Below are positions 43,701 to 54,200 of a stretch of 64,000 nucleotides of DNA, in pieces. The stretch comes from Mucilaginibacter segetis. GTDB taxonomy: Bacteria; Bacteroidota; Bacteroidia; Sphingobacteriales; Sphingobacteriaceae. Every line of letters starts with the position of its first letter. Position 1 is the first letter of the stretch. Under the pieces are notes generated by a model, which saw only the letters and a list, made by a program, of their open reading frames with translations, had not been told where the DNA came from and did no database searches. The stretch is from the NCBI RefSeq assembly GCF_016522075.1, contig NZ_JAEHFW010000002.1, positions 496,001 through 560,000 of the forward strand, given 5' to 3'. The translations under genes were made by a program, and so were the position numbers.

Positions 43701-43892
43701 CTTGACAGTTTAACGCACGAAAAGTTCCTTGCACATTTGAAAAAGGCTACTGATGAGCGAGGGTGGTTAAACGACCCGTATATTTTAAAAGAATACGAGA
43801 ACGGATTTTTTGAGAGCTCCGAATGTTATGAGGCTTGCAAATTAAATACACGGGACATTTACGAACCTGTTTACCAAACATTTAATCGTTAA
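40746..43892 (+). CDS. recC: Exodeoxyribonuclease V gamma subunit RecC
   Basis: This 1048-residue protein has the RecC N-terminal motif 'PDFIITQTSGMNNWLRIRIA' (residues 35-54), 'HLFGISILTAFH' near 207, 'FHACYTPAREVEVFYNYLV' near 343 and 'GGITFCSLIPMRSIPFKTVA' near 619. Together these identify RecC, which recognises recombination hotspots and splits the strands. It lies between recD and recB with 5-nt gaps. Length is close to E. coli RecC (about 1120), so the gene is intact. Confidence 0.9.
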   Translation: MALFLKVSNSLEKLALRISSDMRDFPGGVFQPDFIITQTSGMNNWLRIRIAENNGITANIRFLKPNDIIYQIYFRLDGPKERVLAADNLQWVLFTELDDAAFKRRYPVIAGYYKNNDEVKRLGLARKVGDLFDQYQIYRPDMIREWNALELSNDSVTWQAWLWIKTKESLGSRIPDKTLIADFVINALKEPENQNKIRERLPRIHLFGISILTAFHIDLFRQLGEHIDICFYLLNPAPQLYWYEDRSPSQIARWMKRSAIDGKFAPPIEGNTLLTNWGKVIRDTFSLLFKHEELLDRYDDSEVELPVPDTLLKKIQFDLFNNAIEEDRQIITVNDLKDGSLSFHACYTPAREVEVFYNYLVRQVETGKITSPRDIVVMVNDIDAYAPYIRAVFKSAPYSFPFIIADEHISVNEGFFNSLQAIMNLNLDEFKAEEILQLLELGYIRQRFGITNVDLIRQAVNTANIRFGISGSELDESVTLSWENGLKRIMYGICMSDPVEYLGDGYGFYPLDLAEGASALELVKFTHFIQVLISVCSEQEQNRTLAEWSQYLEDSVRRLLFTGANDDDADYLLFRDYLERLNLISETMGEKVSFNVFRQSFINEMEGETRPGNFISGGITFCSLIPMRSIPFKTVAILGLNYDKFPRKESPVTFDLMKAQPKPGDRDVRENDKHLFLETVLSAKERLYISYIGRNSKDNTVQPPSALIDELLDYITDEPTSMVTLHPLHSFSSKYSDTGNDLYTYLTDQELSIPALDKTEVKMLDFADINIDSFIAFFKNPFKAYYNKILGIYYREEALLLGDTEIFEQDKLQEWNLKKDLLFLDDALLPNYRNKGVKTGILPLKNMADLVLEKTYTSIGEVKELVQECVGDSLPRKQQVEIVIDDSIINGTIFPVYDHVLMIASFSKNEAKYCLEAYILHLLATAAELDLETHYISATTLEKVVLPSLTKEIAFEKLKVFLDLYKRGHKEPLVFSTDFRLDMSKLDSLTHEKFLAHLKKATDERGWLNDPYILKEYENGFFESSECYEACKLNTRDIYEPVYQTFNR

Positions 43893-43897
43893 TATTT

Positions 43898-46800
43898 ATG
43901 GATCAAATGAAAAACTTTGTCGCTTCCGATGTGCCCCTGGAAGGCAGTAACCTGATCGAAGCAAGCGCCGGTACAGGAAAGACCTATTCTATTGCAATAT
44001 TATTGCTTAGGTTATTGCTGGAAAAGCAACTCGCACTTAAAGAGGTGTTGATGGTAACTTTCACTAAGGCTGCTGTTGCTGAATTAGAAGAACGGATTCG
44101 TTTGTTTGTCCGTATAGCAGCTAAAGTTGCCAATGGTATTCCAATTAAGGATACTACAATTTTGCAATTGGTCAATAAAGCAATAGAAAAGCAAGGTGAG
44201 AGCAATGTAAAGGAATTGTTGACGCAGGCAGTATTGCTTTTGGATGATACCTCAGTAATGACCATACACAGTTTTTGCCAGCAAACATTGAATGAATTTG
44301 CTTTTGAAACCGGCCAATTATTTGGCTGTGAGACTTTAAAGGACTCTGGGCCATTGCTCGACGACGAGATCAATAAATTCTGGCGAACGCATGTGACGAG
44401 TATTCCATTAAAGCTGCTTAACATATTAATTGATAATGGATTATCTAGAGCAAACTTTTTAGAGGTACTGAATGGTCATTACGGTGGTAAGCGGTATATT
44501 GCCTATCTGCCCGATGTTGATTACGCACTTTCATCTGATCACCTTGAAAATGAATGGGTAAATATCGAAAAAATTCTCTCGGAAGCAGACGGATGCGTCA
44601 AAACGCTTCATACGCGAATTATAAATGATGAAGGCAATTTGCGGGCCGCAACTGCGGCGAACCGATATGCGCACACTGCACTCTCACACCTGCTCGATAG
44701 TCCAGAAGAATTTATCAAGCAGATCAAGGCCAAAAGAAATTCAGGTTACATCAACACGCTGTATGGACACTTGCTGGTGGCGTGTGATGAGATCGACGAA
44801 ATAATGAGCAGAGTCGGTGAAAAAGCAAATAAGATCATCAGTACGCTTTATTGTATGAGCATCAGAGAGGCATCCATCAATATTCAAGCTTATAAAAACA
44901 GAAACAGTGTGTTATCCTTTGACGACATGATCATCAATTTACATACTGCCACCGTCAAAGATTATAATGAGCAACTCCTGCAATCTTTACGAGCAAAATA
45001 CAAGGCTGTTTTTGTCGATGAGTTTCAAGATACCGATAAATTGCAATACGAAATTTTCGAACAAGTTTTCGGACAAACAAATATCCTGTTTTACATTGGC
45101 GACCCGAAACAATCCATTTACGCCTGGAGAAAAGCAGACATTAATACCTATTTGAAAGCAGCGACTACTGTAGCAAACAATTACAGTATGAATATCAATT
45201 ACCGATCTTGCCCTGCATACATTCATTCAATGAATGTTTTTTTTCAACCGGTAGATGGGTTTGATACATTTGCTTTCGGGGGCCAGGAAAATTCGTTTGG
45301 CTACATCCCGGTCGATGCACCATCCACAAAAACTGTTCACTCTCTTCTGAAAGACAGTTCTCCTGAAACGCCTATATTATTATTTGAATGTCCCACTAAT
45401 GACAGTATCGCTGCAGCAGTCGCTAAGCAGGTACTCGCGCTACTGGAAGACAAAAGCTATCAATTAGAGGTTGATGGAGAATACAGATCAGTTAAGCCAT
45501 CAGACATTGGAATACTGGTTAGAAAAAATAAACAGGGGAAACTTATAAAGAATGCGCTTGCAGCAGTTCGTATTCCCGCTGTGACGATTGACGATAGTAA
45601 GATTTTAAAATCAAACGAGGCTACGGCATTACTTTATCTGCTTCAAGCTTTTGAAGATAAAAATCGTGGCTCGATCAACAAAGCATTACTATCACCTTTT
45701 ACGGGATTTGACCGCGATCAAATATTGCTACTTAACGATGATCAGCAACAGGAGCGATTCAAAATTTACAGTGTACTTTGGGATCAACAGGGTATTTATG
45801 TAAGCTTTGCAGCATTTTTAAGAGATTATAAGGTAAGGTCTGTATTACTTAACCATTCACATGGCGAACGTGTATTAACTAACCTGATGCAATTGGTTGA
45901 AATATTACACAAGACGCAAACCGCAAACAAATTAAATAACGGTGAGCTTATCGCGTGGTTGCAGAAAGCGACTGAAGGTATGGATGTTCAGGGTGATGAG
46001 TTTGAGCAACGGATCGAAAGTGATGAAGAAGCGGTGAGAATTATCACCATCCATAAAAGTAAAGGTTTAGAATATAATATAGTCTTCGCCCCATTTTTAG
46101 ATATGTTACCGGAAGGCGTTGGTGATTTTTGTAGCTTCCGTGATACGGATAGTGGGGAGTATTTGTTTGCTCATCAAAATCAGCTAAGTGATGAACAATC
46201 GGCATTGCTTTCCGAACAACTCGAACAGGAAAATAGACGTATGATTTATGTCGCCGTTACCAGGGCTGTTTATAAATGCTATATCTATAAAAACACTGCC
46301 TCATATTACAATAATTCAAGTTTAAAAACTTTTATAGCCGGACTAAAGACACTTGAAGCTAAAAACGAATTGATTCAATTTGCTGATCACACAGCTATAC
46401 CAAGCCATTCCAAATATTCTGGAAAGCTAGAATGGAAACCATTAAAGCGGATGGAACCGGCTCAATTTCAACTTAGCGATCAAAACTGGCATAAGCTGAG
46501 CTACACCTTTTTGTCTAGAAAGCAACCTTTTATAATAAAAGAAAATAATAATAACACTGTCGGAGAATATGAATCGTTCATATTTAAACAGTTACCCAAG
46601 AGCATCGTAACGGGCCACTTACTTCATTATATTTTAGAGAATATTGATTTCACCAAATCGACAAACTGGGAAAAAGTTATTGATATGGGTATTAGACGTT
46701 TTATGCCAGCCACAGGTGACACATATTCCAAAATGCTTTTTGTGATGATAGAGCACATCGTGAATGCAGAGATAAATATTGACGGGACAACATTTGCTCT

Positions 46801-47296
46801 TGCTGACGTTGGCAGGAATAAAAGAATCAGTGAATTTGAATTTGATTTCAACGTAGGCAGTTTTGTAAATACGGCAATCGAAGAACTTTCAGATAATGAG
46901 GCAAAGTTTTTAGTCGGCTACGAAGAGCAGCTTGAAGGAATCATGAATGGGAAAATAGATCTGATCTTTGAATATGCCGGCAAATATTATATCATAGACT
47001 GGAAATCAAATTTTTTAGGGGACTCATTAAGCTGGTATAATACTAACTCGTTGCGAAGCACGATGAATGACGGAAATTATCATCTACAATATTTGATTTA
47101 TACATTGGCATTGAAGAAGTATCTTACTGTAAAATTACAAGGGTTCGATTATGAATCACAGTTTGGAGGTGTAGCATATATGTTCTTACGGGGACTTAGA
47201 AAAACTCAGGAAAGCGGAATATTTTACTGTGTACCGCCATTGGAACAAATTGAAAAATTGGAGAATATATTAATAGGTGCCGAAACTGCAGCCTGA
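43898..47296 (+). CDS. recB: Exodeoxyribonuclease V beta subunit RecB, intact nuclease
   Basis: This 1132-residue protein has a UvrD-type helicase: Walker A E-A-S-A-G-T-G-K-T (residues 21-29), 'VDEFQDTD' (about 371-378), 'GDPKQSIYAWR', and V-A-V-T-R-A near 785. The C-terminal RecB nuclease domain keeps its catalytic set: Asp1021 in G-K-I-D-L, and Asp1034-x-Lys1036 in D-W-K-S-N. The complex should therefore be able both to unwind and to cut DNA. Bacteroidota more often carry AddAB, so a second exonuclease inside a defence island is notable. The gene ends 44 nt before the BrxU-like gene. Confidence 0.9.
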   Translation: MDQMKNFVASDVPLEGSNLIEASAGTGKTYSIAILLLRLLLEKQLALKEVLMVTFTKAAVAELEERIRLFVRIAAKVANGIPIKDTTILQLVNKAIEKQGESNVKELLTQAVLLLDDTSVMTIHSFCQQTLNEFAFETGQLFGCETLKDSGPLLDDEINKFWRTHVTSIPLKLLNILIDNGLSRANFLEVLNGHYGGKRYIAYLPDVDYALSSDHLENEWVNIEKILSEADGCVKTLHTRIINDEGNLRAATAANRYAHTALSHLLDSPEEFIKQIKAKRNSGYINTLYGHLLVACDEIDEIMSRVGEKANKIISTLYCMSIREASINIQAYKNRNSVLSFDDMIINLHTATVKDYNEQLLQSLRAKYKAVFVDEFQDTDKLQYEIFEQVFGQTNILFYIGDPKQSIYAWRKADINTYLKAATTVANNYSMNINYRSCPAYIHSMNVFFQPVDGFDTFAFGGQENSFGYIPVDAPSTKTVHSLLKDSSPETPILLFECPTNDSIAAAVAKQVLALLEDKSYQLEVDGEYRSVKPSDIGILVRKNKQGKLIKNALAAVRIPAVTIDDSKILKSNEATALLYLLQAFEDKNRGSINKALLSPFTGFDRDQILLLNDDQQQERFKIYSVLWDQQGIYVSFAAFLRDYKVRSVLLNHSHGERVLTNLMQLVEILHKTQTANKLNNGELIAWLQKATEGMDVQGDEFEQRIESDEEAVRIITIHKSKGLEYNIVFAPFLDMLPEGVGDFCSFRDTDSGEYLFAHQNQLSDEQSALLSEQLEQENRRMIYVAVTRAVYKCYIYKNTASYYNNSSLKTFIAGLKTLEAKNELIQFADHTAIPSHSKYSGKLEWKPLKRMEPAQFQLSDQNWHKLSYTFLSRKQPFIIKENNNNTVGEYESFIFKQLPKSIVTGHLLHYILENIDFTKSTNWEKVIDMGIRRFMPATGDTYSKMLFVMIEHIVNAEINIDGTTFALADVGRNKRISEFEFDFNVGSFVNTAIEELSDNEAKFLVGYEEQLEGIMNGKIDLIFEYAGKYYIIDWKSNFLGDSLSWYNTNSLRSTMNDGNYHLQYLIYTLALKKYLTVKLQGFDYESQFGGVAYMFLRGLRKTQESGIFYCVPPLEQIEKLENILIGAETAA

Positions 47297-47340
47297 AATA
47301 TAATTTAATTTACACCACTGATTTTGGAGTAATAATTTAA

Positions 47341-49470
47341 ATGAATAAAAAGTCTGTTTTCTCGTTACAAGAAATTGCTGGGTGGCAAGAAAGTAACCAA
47401 GTCGCTTTACCTACAGTTCAAAGGGGGTTTGTTTGGAAACCGTCCCAAATTGAAAATTTGTGGGACTCTCTTTTACGAGGTTATCCAGTTGGTGCATTTG
47501 TGCTATCTCCAAACCTTAAGTCTGATAAATTTGAAATTTTAGACGGGCAGCAAAGAGCTACATCGATTTGTCTGGGTTTTGGAAACAAAACATTCCGGGG
47601 TTCGGAAAATAAAATTAAAGTTTATGTCGATTTAGAAAAGCCAAAAGGTGAAGACAATAGGAAATACATCTTTAGGGTCATTACAAAATCACATCCATGG
47701 GGCTATCGTAGAACAGATAATTCTAAAACATTGACTGCGGAAAATATCCGTAAAGCAATGGTTTTGTATGATATAGATGATTATCTTGAGGCTGACTTAG
47801 ACGATTTTTATCCATTTGATGCTTCATTCCCAATCCCTTTTGACTATTTTATTAACTCCGCATCGATAGATGAATTAATATATTCAATCGAAAACTGGAA
47901 GAATTATGAAACTATTTTAAATCGCTGCATAAAAAAAGATATACCTGAACTCTCAAGTCAAGATGCCATAAAAAAACGCATTTCTGAAATTTACACTGCG
48001 GTTAAAATAATGCTTAATTTTGAAACCGGGCAACATGTGCCCGCCCTTTATTTGGATTTTACTAAATTCAGACAGACGCTAAATCCTGATGAATTTTATG
48101 AAAATCTTGAAGAGCCGGAAATACCGGAAGATTTGAGTGAGGAAACAGAGGAAAATGAAGATTCGGATGAAATAGAAAATCTTTTTATCCGGCTAAATGC
48201 CGGTGGAACTCCATTGCGTGGCGAAGAGTTAAATTATTCTATACTCAAAGCTCATATACCATCAAAGCTTCAAAACCAAATAGAGCAGGCATGTCAAAAA
48301 CTTTTCAAACCTGCAAGGTTTATAACAATAGCTTATAGGCTCTTTCAAAATCATTCAAGTGACGATCAACGTGATGCGCGGACTATGCGTATTAAACCAA
48401 AGCAATTCCAAAAGACAGTTGATGGTAAGAAAAGAGAATTCGAGAAATTTTTAATTAATCTATTCAATGATCAAAGTTATTCAGGTAAGACTTTATTAGA
48501 TTACATTCAACATTTGCTGAAGTATGATAAACATACAAATCCGCATGGACTTCCTTATTTAATAACGTCGAAAATTTCCGATGAAGCACCTGAAATAATG
48601 TTTATGCTTCTCTATAGAATTATGTTGTCGAAAGACCGGTTTAACTTAAATGATCGGTCACATAAAAAAATGATAGGAATGTTAACCTTGTTTATGTGGT
48701 TTGGTAAAGGGGATCGTTTAAAAGATCATTCAAAGCTGTTATCTTATATTTGGGAGGATGTCAAGACATTGCCATGTGATGCTTTCTGGGGACATTTAAC
48801 AGTTAATTCAGCATTAACTGATGAAGTTTTAACTCCCTTTCCTACTTATGACGGTAAATATGACAGAAATTCCCTTAGTCAATTAAGGAAATTTAAAAAT
48901 GGAAACATAATCGAACAGTTTGGACAAAAAACAAAATATAAGCTGTTCCTGATTAAAATGATTTACACCAGGGATTTGTTACTTTATGCACAGAGAGATT
49001 TCCTCTCTAGCTTTTTCAACGATAAACAGTATCAGTTAGATGATACAAATGTTCCATTTGATTGGGATCACATTTCCCCTCAAAAATATATTCTCCGAAA
49101 ATGGGGAATAAAAGAGCCTATAAAACAGTGGTATAATACAAATGGAAATTTTAGGGCATGGCCTTATGCTTTAAATAGAATGGATCAGGATGATACCCCA
49201 GCAAATAAATTGAATCCATTGAAAACTAACAAATCGAATTGGGAGGCTTTTATTGAAAAGAACAAAACATTAATTCCCTCAGAAAAACACTTGAGTAAAG
49301 TTCTTTTAAATTGGTCTTTTTGCTCGCAACAATGGGCTAATTGTTCTTCAAGCGACATGAAGCGGGACTGGGAAGGAACCTTTAGTTTGATTATCGACAG
49401 AAACCTGAAAATCTGTAAAGAATGGTACGATGAATTATGTATTGAAGACTTAAATCCTAAGAATCATTAG
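47341..49470 (+). CDS. GmrSD/BrxU-like type IV restriction enzyme (DUF262-DUF1524)
   Basis: The protein has 709 residues. The N-terminal DUF262 domain has V-Q-R-G-F-V-W and the nucleotide-hydrolysis motif Asp68-G-Q-Q-R72. The C-terminal region has an HNH-type W-D-H-I (His577) and N-R-M-D-Q-D-D-T-P-A-N-K-L typical of DUF1524. Such enzymes cut DNA carrying modified cytosines. BrxU of this family is embedded in BREX loci, and here it lies 180 nt upstream of the BREX regulator. The two systems would be complementary: BREX against unmodified phage, this enzyme against modified phage. Its promoter was not identified. Confidence 0.85.
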   Translation: MNKKSVFSLQEIAGWQESNQVALPTVQRGFVWKPSQIENLWDSLLRGYPVGAFVLSPNLKSDKFEILDGQQRATSICLGFGNKTFRGSENKIKVYVDLEKPKGEDNRKYIFRVITKSHPWGYRRTDNSKTLTAENIRKAMVLYDIDDYLEADLDDFYPFDASFPIPFDYFINSASIDELIYSIENWKNYETILNRCIKKDIPELSSQDAIKKRISEIYTAVKIMLNFETGQHVPALYLDFTKFRQTLNPDEFYENLEEPEIPEDLSEETEENEDSDEIENLFIRLNAGGTPLRGEELNYSILKAHIPSKLQNQIEQACQKLFKPARFITIAYRLFQNHSSDDQRDARTMRIKPKQFQKTVDGKKREFEKFLINLFNDQSYSGKTLLDYIQHLLKYDKHTNPHGLPYLITSKISDEAPEIMFMLLYRIMLSKDRFNLNDRSHKKMIGMLTLFMWFGKGDRLKDHSKLLSYIWEDVKTLPCDAFWGHLTVNSALTDEVLTPFPTYDGKYDRNSLSQLRKFKNGNIIEQFGQKTKYKLFLIKMIYTRDLLLYAQRDFLSSFFNDKQYQLDDTNVPFDWDHISPQKYILRKWGIKEPIKQWYNTNGNFRAWPYALNRMDQDDTPANKLNPLKTNKSNWEAFIEKNKTLIPSEKHLSKVLLNWSFCSQQWANCSSSDMKRDWEGTFSLIIDRNLKICKEWYDELCIEDLNPKNH

Positions 49471-49644
49471 TTAGGTTAAAATTTGGGTTCAAATCTTATT
49501 ATATCTGAAATCAGTATGAAAGGTTTTATTTGAAAAGAAAACAATAATAAATTGCCTCAAAATTGTTAAAAGAGAAACGAAACCATCGAAATTAAAGGCA
49601 TTTGAATATGGTAATATATAAAGCTTTTACTTCTTAAAAAGTTT

Positions 49645-49674
49645 TACATTTGACCAATAAAGGACAAGTCCTTT
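49645..49674 (+). promoter_or_regulatory. BREX operon promoter and palindromic operator
   Basis: TACATTTG (49645-49652) matches TAnnTTTG. Seven nt later a near-perfect palindrome AAAGGAC-AA-GTCCTTT (49659-49674) covers the expected transcription start, the classic site for autorepression. It lies just upstream of the XRE gene ATG (49686). The longer open frame starting with TTG at 49650 is rejected because that start is inside the promoter box. The 179-nt gap before the XRE gene (49471-49649) holds nothing else that I recognise. Confidence 0.65.
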
Positions 49675-49685
49675 GGTGGAACAAT

Positions 49686-49976
49686 ATGCTCAGTGAAAAA
49701 CTCAAACAACTACGAGAAAGTAACGGACTTGTTCAAAGGCAGGTAGCTGCTTTATTGGAGGTGGATACAGCTTATATCAGTAAGATAGAGAATAATGAAA
49801 AACCCGTTAGCAGAATTCATTTAGAAAAGCTTTCTAAGCTTTTTAATGTTGGATCAGAGGAACTATTAACTTTATGGTTAGCTGATAAGATATTTGACTT
49901 AATTAAAAATGAAGAATTTGCGGCAGAAGCATTCAAAATTGCTGAAGAAAGAATCTTGAAGGACAAAAAGAACTAA
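49686..49976 (+). CDS. XRE-family regulator of the BREX operon
   Basis: This 96-residue helix-turn-helix protein has 'QRQVAALLEVDTAYISKIEN' (about residues 16-35), the XRE HTH core, and a short acidic C-terminal helix for dimerisation. It is the first gene of the BREX cluster and its stop overlaps the brxA start (TAATG, 49974-49978). By position it is the BREX repressor acting on the palindrome at 49659-49674. Many BREX loci use WYL-type BrxR instead, so this is an alternative solution. Confidence 0.85.
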   Translation: MLSEKLKQLRESNGLVQRQVAALLEVDTAYISKIENNEKPVSRIHLEKLSKLFNVGSEELLTLWLADKIFDLIKNEEFAAEAFKIAEERILKDKKN

Positions 49977-50725
49977 TGTTAATCAACACGGATATAAATA
50001 TTTTAGGCGGCTTACCAGACTTTAATCTGATAAATCATTTTCTTTTCGATAGTGAGCGACATAGTGAAAAAGAGGGACGACAGGTTTTTACCACGATAAA
50101 AACAGATAAATCTGTGAAACGGTTTGAAAAAGCCATCATGGGTACTTTCTTGCAATTTAAAAGCAAGGATTTAGAATATTTAGTTAGGTCAATGCTATCT
50201 ACAGAATCAATATCTGAGAATAGTTTATTAATGCTTTTCTGGAATGCATCAGTGAATAATGATCTTTTACAATATTTGAACAGCCGGGTATATTTTCCGG
50301 CATTTTATTCCGGCAGATTAGTACTAAAAAAAGAAGAAATAGGCGCTTGTATCAAGGAGCTAAAGGAAACTGATATTACAGTACAAGATTGGACAATTGT
50401 TACTATAGAAACGGTTGCTCGTAAGTATTTGACACTTTTAAAGAAGTTCAACCTAATGGAAGGGGCGTTAACCAAAAAAATCATTCATCCTTACCTGACT
50501 GATAAAATGTTTATTTTATTTATATATTGGATCACATCCATAGAAACTAAACCTAATCTGTTAGAAAGTGAGTGGATACAATATTGTTTCTGTGAACGGC
50601 CTGTGTTCATCGAGAGATTATTGCAAAAGAAATTTTCAAAGTTCTTTCAATTGGCTTACACTGGAGATAAACTTAATATAGAAACCTCACTTCCTTACGC
50701 AACCATTTATGATGCCGTTAAATAA
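49976..50725 (+). CDS. brxA: BREX protein BrxA (DUF1819)
   Basis: This 249-residue helical protein fits DUF1819/BrxA by length, composition and position before brxB. Segments such as 'SLLMLFWNASVNNDLLQYLN' and 'YLTDKMFILFIYWIT' are in the expected order. BrxA is a small DNA-binding-type component of type I BREX. It overlaps the XRE gene by one nt and brxB by 17 nt, so it is part of a tightly coupled operon. Confidence 0.8.
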   Translation: MLINTDINILGGLPDFNLINHFLFDSERHSEKEGRQVFTTIKTDKSVKRFEKAIMGTFLQFKSKDLEYLVRSMLSTESISENSLLMLFWNASVNNDLLQYLNSRVYFPAFYSGRLVLKKEEIGACIKELKETDITVQDWTIVTIETVARKYLTLLKKFNLMEGALTKKIIHPYLTDKMFILFIYWITSIETKPNLLESEWIQYCFCERPVFIERLLQKKFSKFFQLAYTGDKLNIETSLPYATIYDAVK

Positions 50726-51269
50726 TCCAGCAAATATAATACACCAGGCAAAGCGACTTGTTGAATCTGACAGACGTTCGGAAATAAGATTAAACGCCAA
50801 CGGCGGTAACTCTATAATGATAGTTTGTGAGCCAATAAAAGAAATTGAATATATCGCTTCTATAGAAGAACTTTTGCCTGTTGATAGCTATTCAATTATA
50901 GATCTGAACCAATGCCTGATAGATTTTGTGTCCAACAATAAAGCCGAATTGGTAGAATTATACGATCTTCTTCAATCTGCTACAAATGAAATTTTCAAAG
51001 CCCCCGATGGTGAAGATTCAAAAGATTTATTCAAAGAAATAGTAGCTCATATTCATGGAGCGCTGCAACAAAACAAGGTGCCGGTATTAATTAATACAGG
51101 ATCATTGTACGGAACTGGTATTCACAATATTCATATTATGGAGAATAATGTAGTAATGAATGCTGCTTTGCCTTTAATAATATTATATCCCGCAACCATT
51201 GAACCTGATCGCGTCATGTTCCTTGGCAAGCAACCTGCATCAAAATACCGGTGTATGATGATTCATTAA
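50709..51269 (+). CDS. brxB: BREX protein BrxB (DUF1788)
   Basis: This 186-residue protein matches BrxB: 'VNTGSLY'-like 'VLINTGSLYGTGIHNIHIMEN' near 135-155 and a C-terminal 'LIILYPATIEPDRVMFLGKQPASKY' block. BrxB is required for type I BREX, but its biochemical role is unclear. There are two adjacent ATGs (50709 and 50712), and I list the first. It overlaps brxA by 17 nt. Confidence 0.85.
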   Translation: MMPLNNPANIIHQAKRLVESDRRSEIRLNANGGNSIMIVCEPIKEIEYIASIEELLPVDSYSIIDLNQCLIDFVSNNKAELVELYDLLQSATNEIFKAPDGEDSKDLFKEIVAHIHGALQQNKVPVLINTGSLYGTGIHNIHIMENNVVMNAALPLIILYPATIEPDRVMFLGKQPASKYRCMMIH

Positions 51270-51284
51270 AAAGAAGTAACGAAT

Positions 51285-54200
51285 ATGCTTATAAAGGACA
51301 TTTTAACAATTGATCTAAGTGAAGATATAAAAAACGTAATCGACTTAGAGGATATTTCAGAGGCTGCCATTCAATCTGAAATTGAGAATTATATCATTAC
51401 AGAGGGACTTGCTGAAGAATATTCAGACTTTGTTTCCACATTTACTTCCAACATAATTGAAACAGGCGTTTGGATTTCCGGATTTTATGGTTCGGGTAAA
51501 TCATATTTTGGCAAGTTACTTGGTTATATGATCAGTAACAGACTTATAGGTGGCACACCGGCAAGGGACAGGATATTACAAAGATTTACTGGCATAAATG
51601 ATGAAGCACTGGTTAAGAATTCTATTGCAAAACTAAATAGCGTTAATGCTCGTGTGGTATTTATGGATATTGCGAAGCAGGACACTTCGAAAGGTTTTGC
51701 CTATGCGCTTTTCAGAAATTTTCTAAAATCGCTTGAACTGCCGGAAAATGAACATGGGTTTTTATTATTCTCTTTAATGTGCAGTGCTGACTATAGCAAT
51801 GTGGTTGATTTTGTACAGGATAAGTCGGGCAAGTCATGGAGTGATTTAAAAAATAACCGGATAGTTTATATTGGAAAGATCAAGGAAATATACATTGCCC
51901 TTGGTAATTCAGAAGCTGATTATAGCACTATTCTAACTACAATCCGCAGGGAAATTGATGAATTTAGCGCTTCTAAATTAAAGGACGAATTAAGCACATA
52001 TTTCAAGGCCGTTAGGGACGAAAAAGTTGTTTTCCTTTTTGATGAGGCAAGTGAAGCGATTAACCAAAGAAAATTCACATTGCTTGACCTCGAAGGTCTG
52101 AGCGAATCCCTTTCCTCTTTAGGTGGTAAGGTTTGGACTATTGCAATTGCCCAGGAAAAACTGGACGATGTTATCAACAACTCAAATATAAGCAAGGCTC
52201 AACTCACCAAAGTGACAGATCGCTTCAAAATCAAAATCCACCTTGAGGCTACAGAAGTTGATGTAATTATCCGCAGTAGGCTATTAAAAAAGAAGGATGA
52301 CGCTTTACAGAAGTTAAAAGATCATTACCAAAAAAATTCAGGGAAAATAGCAGATCATAGCGGACTTACGGGAGCCGGCAAAACAGAAAACAGCGACTCA
52401 TTTGTTACCTACTATCCATTTTATCAAAACCAATTTGGGTTATTGCAAAATTTCCTTTTTGGTCGCCAGGGATACGCATCCACCAAGGTTGCGGCAAGGG
52501 GTATGATTATCACCACCTACGATATTTTAAAACACGAAATCCAGAACGAGACTTTATTTAATGTTGCGACTGGGTGGCAGATTGCAAAAGAGGCCCAACC
52601 GCAACCACCTGTTCGTTTAGTAAACAGGTATTCCAACGCTGATACAATATTAAAAAATGAACATATTGATTTGCCTGGTCGTCATTTGTTAGAAACCATC
52701 CATTTCTTAACCGAAGCGGAAGTTGCCCCAACTTCATTTACTAATATTGTAAAATCCTACGTTAAAGCACCTGAAGACTTTCATACTGTGCAAGCTTTGG
52801 TCACCAAAGCATTAGACACTTTAGTAGAGCACAAAATTCTGTTGTTGTCTAACGGGACATACCGCATCACTTCGGATATAGAGCAACGCCTATTAGATGA
52901 AATGAACCAGTTCCTGGTGCAGATTTTTAAAAAGAAGCAACAAATCATTTCTGCTTTCAAAAACTCTGCTTTTATAAAATCACTGGCAAAGATAAATGAT
53001 GCCAATACCATTTTTGATTTCTATATCACCTCAGATAATGACGACGAACTAACTAACCCTGGTTTAAAGCAATTAAAGTTAAAAGTTAAAAGCCTGTACA
53101 GTTTTGGCGATGATCGCAGTATTGATATCGAACAGTTAAAAACACAATTCCAAAATAATAAAGATGTAATTTGGTTGGCGCCGGATAACAGTCACTTTAG
53201 GGAAATTGATAAACTGCTGGAGGAAGTAGAACGCATTAAATACCTTGAAGAGAAATACACCAATCCAAATTCTGAAGAAGGACCAATAGTACGAGCGTTT
53301 CAATCGGAGCGTTCAGCAAAAGAAATCAGATTAAAGGAACTGGTGGAACAATCGTTAATGCAGGGTAATTCTATTTATCTGTATAATACGGCGCAAATGG
53401 ATAATAATAACTGGCAAAATGTTATGAATGGTTTGCAACGACAGGTTATTCAAAATGTTTATTACAAAAGGTTAACTTCCCAATTATCAGACGCGCTTGC
53501 TGACAGAATTATTAGAGAAGCAAATAGTCAGCGTTTACAAACATACTTCAACGGGCAAGGTATAGATTTTCAGTTTTATGACGCTCAGGGTAACTTTATT
53601 GGAGAGGCTTTAAAGCCTGCTGAAGAAATATTATTCAAGATCAGGAACACATTTGTTGACGGGGCTACTCTCGAAAAGGACTTAGAGCAACCACCTACAG
53701 GCTTTGGATTCGGCACAGTGATTACTACCGTTGCAGCTTTAATGCGTGGCGGCAAAATAATGTCCAAGTATAATGGAGCCGAAAAATTTTCATGGAGAGA
53801 TGATGGCGTTTCGAGTATTTTCAGCGCAGCCCGGGAGTTTCGAAAGGCATCATTTAAAGCTATAGCCAAATCATTGTCAACAGCTCAAAAAAACAGTATA
53901 GTTACATCCCTTCAAGAATTAGAAAGCGAAACGCACACTCACAAAAAAGTAGACTGGAACACCAATGATTTTGACCTGGTGAATGCCGTGCGTGAATTGG
54001 CAAAACTTTTTTGCGATAAGGTAGATTTCATGAAGCGTTCCAATAAGGATTTTGACGCATTATTCAGTAACCTGGAAACTTGTAAAGATCAATTAGGCGT
54101 ATTCACAGGGGCCGTTAGTGAAGCAAATTATATAGATAAAGCGGACAATTACCTTGATCAAAACGATATTTATGCAAATGCGATCAGAGAAATTGAAAAA

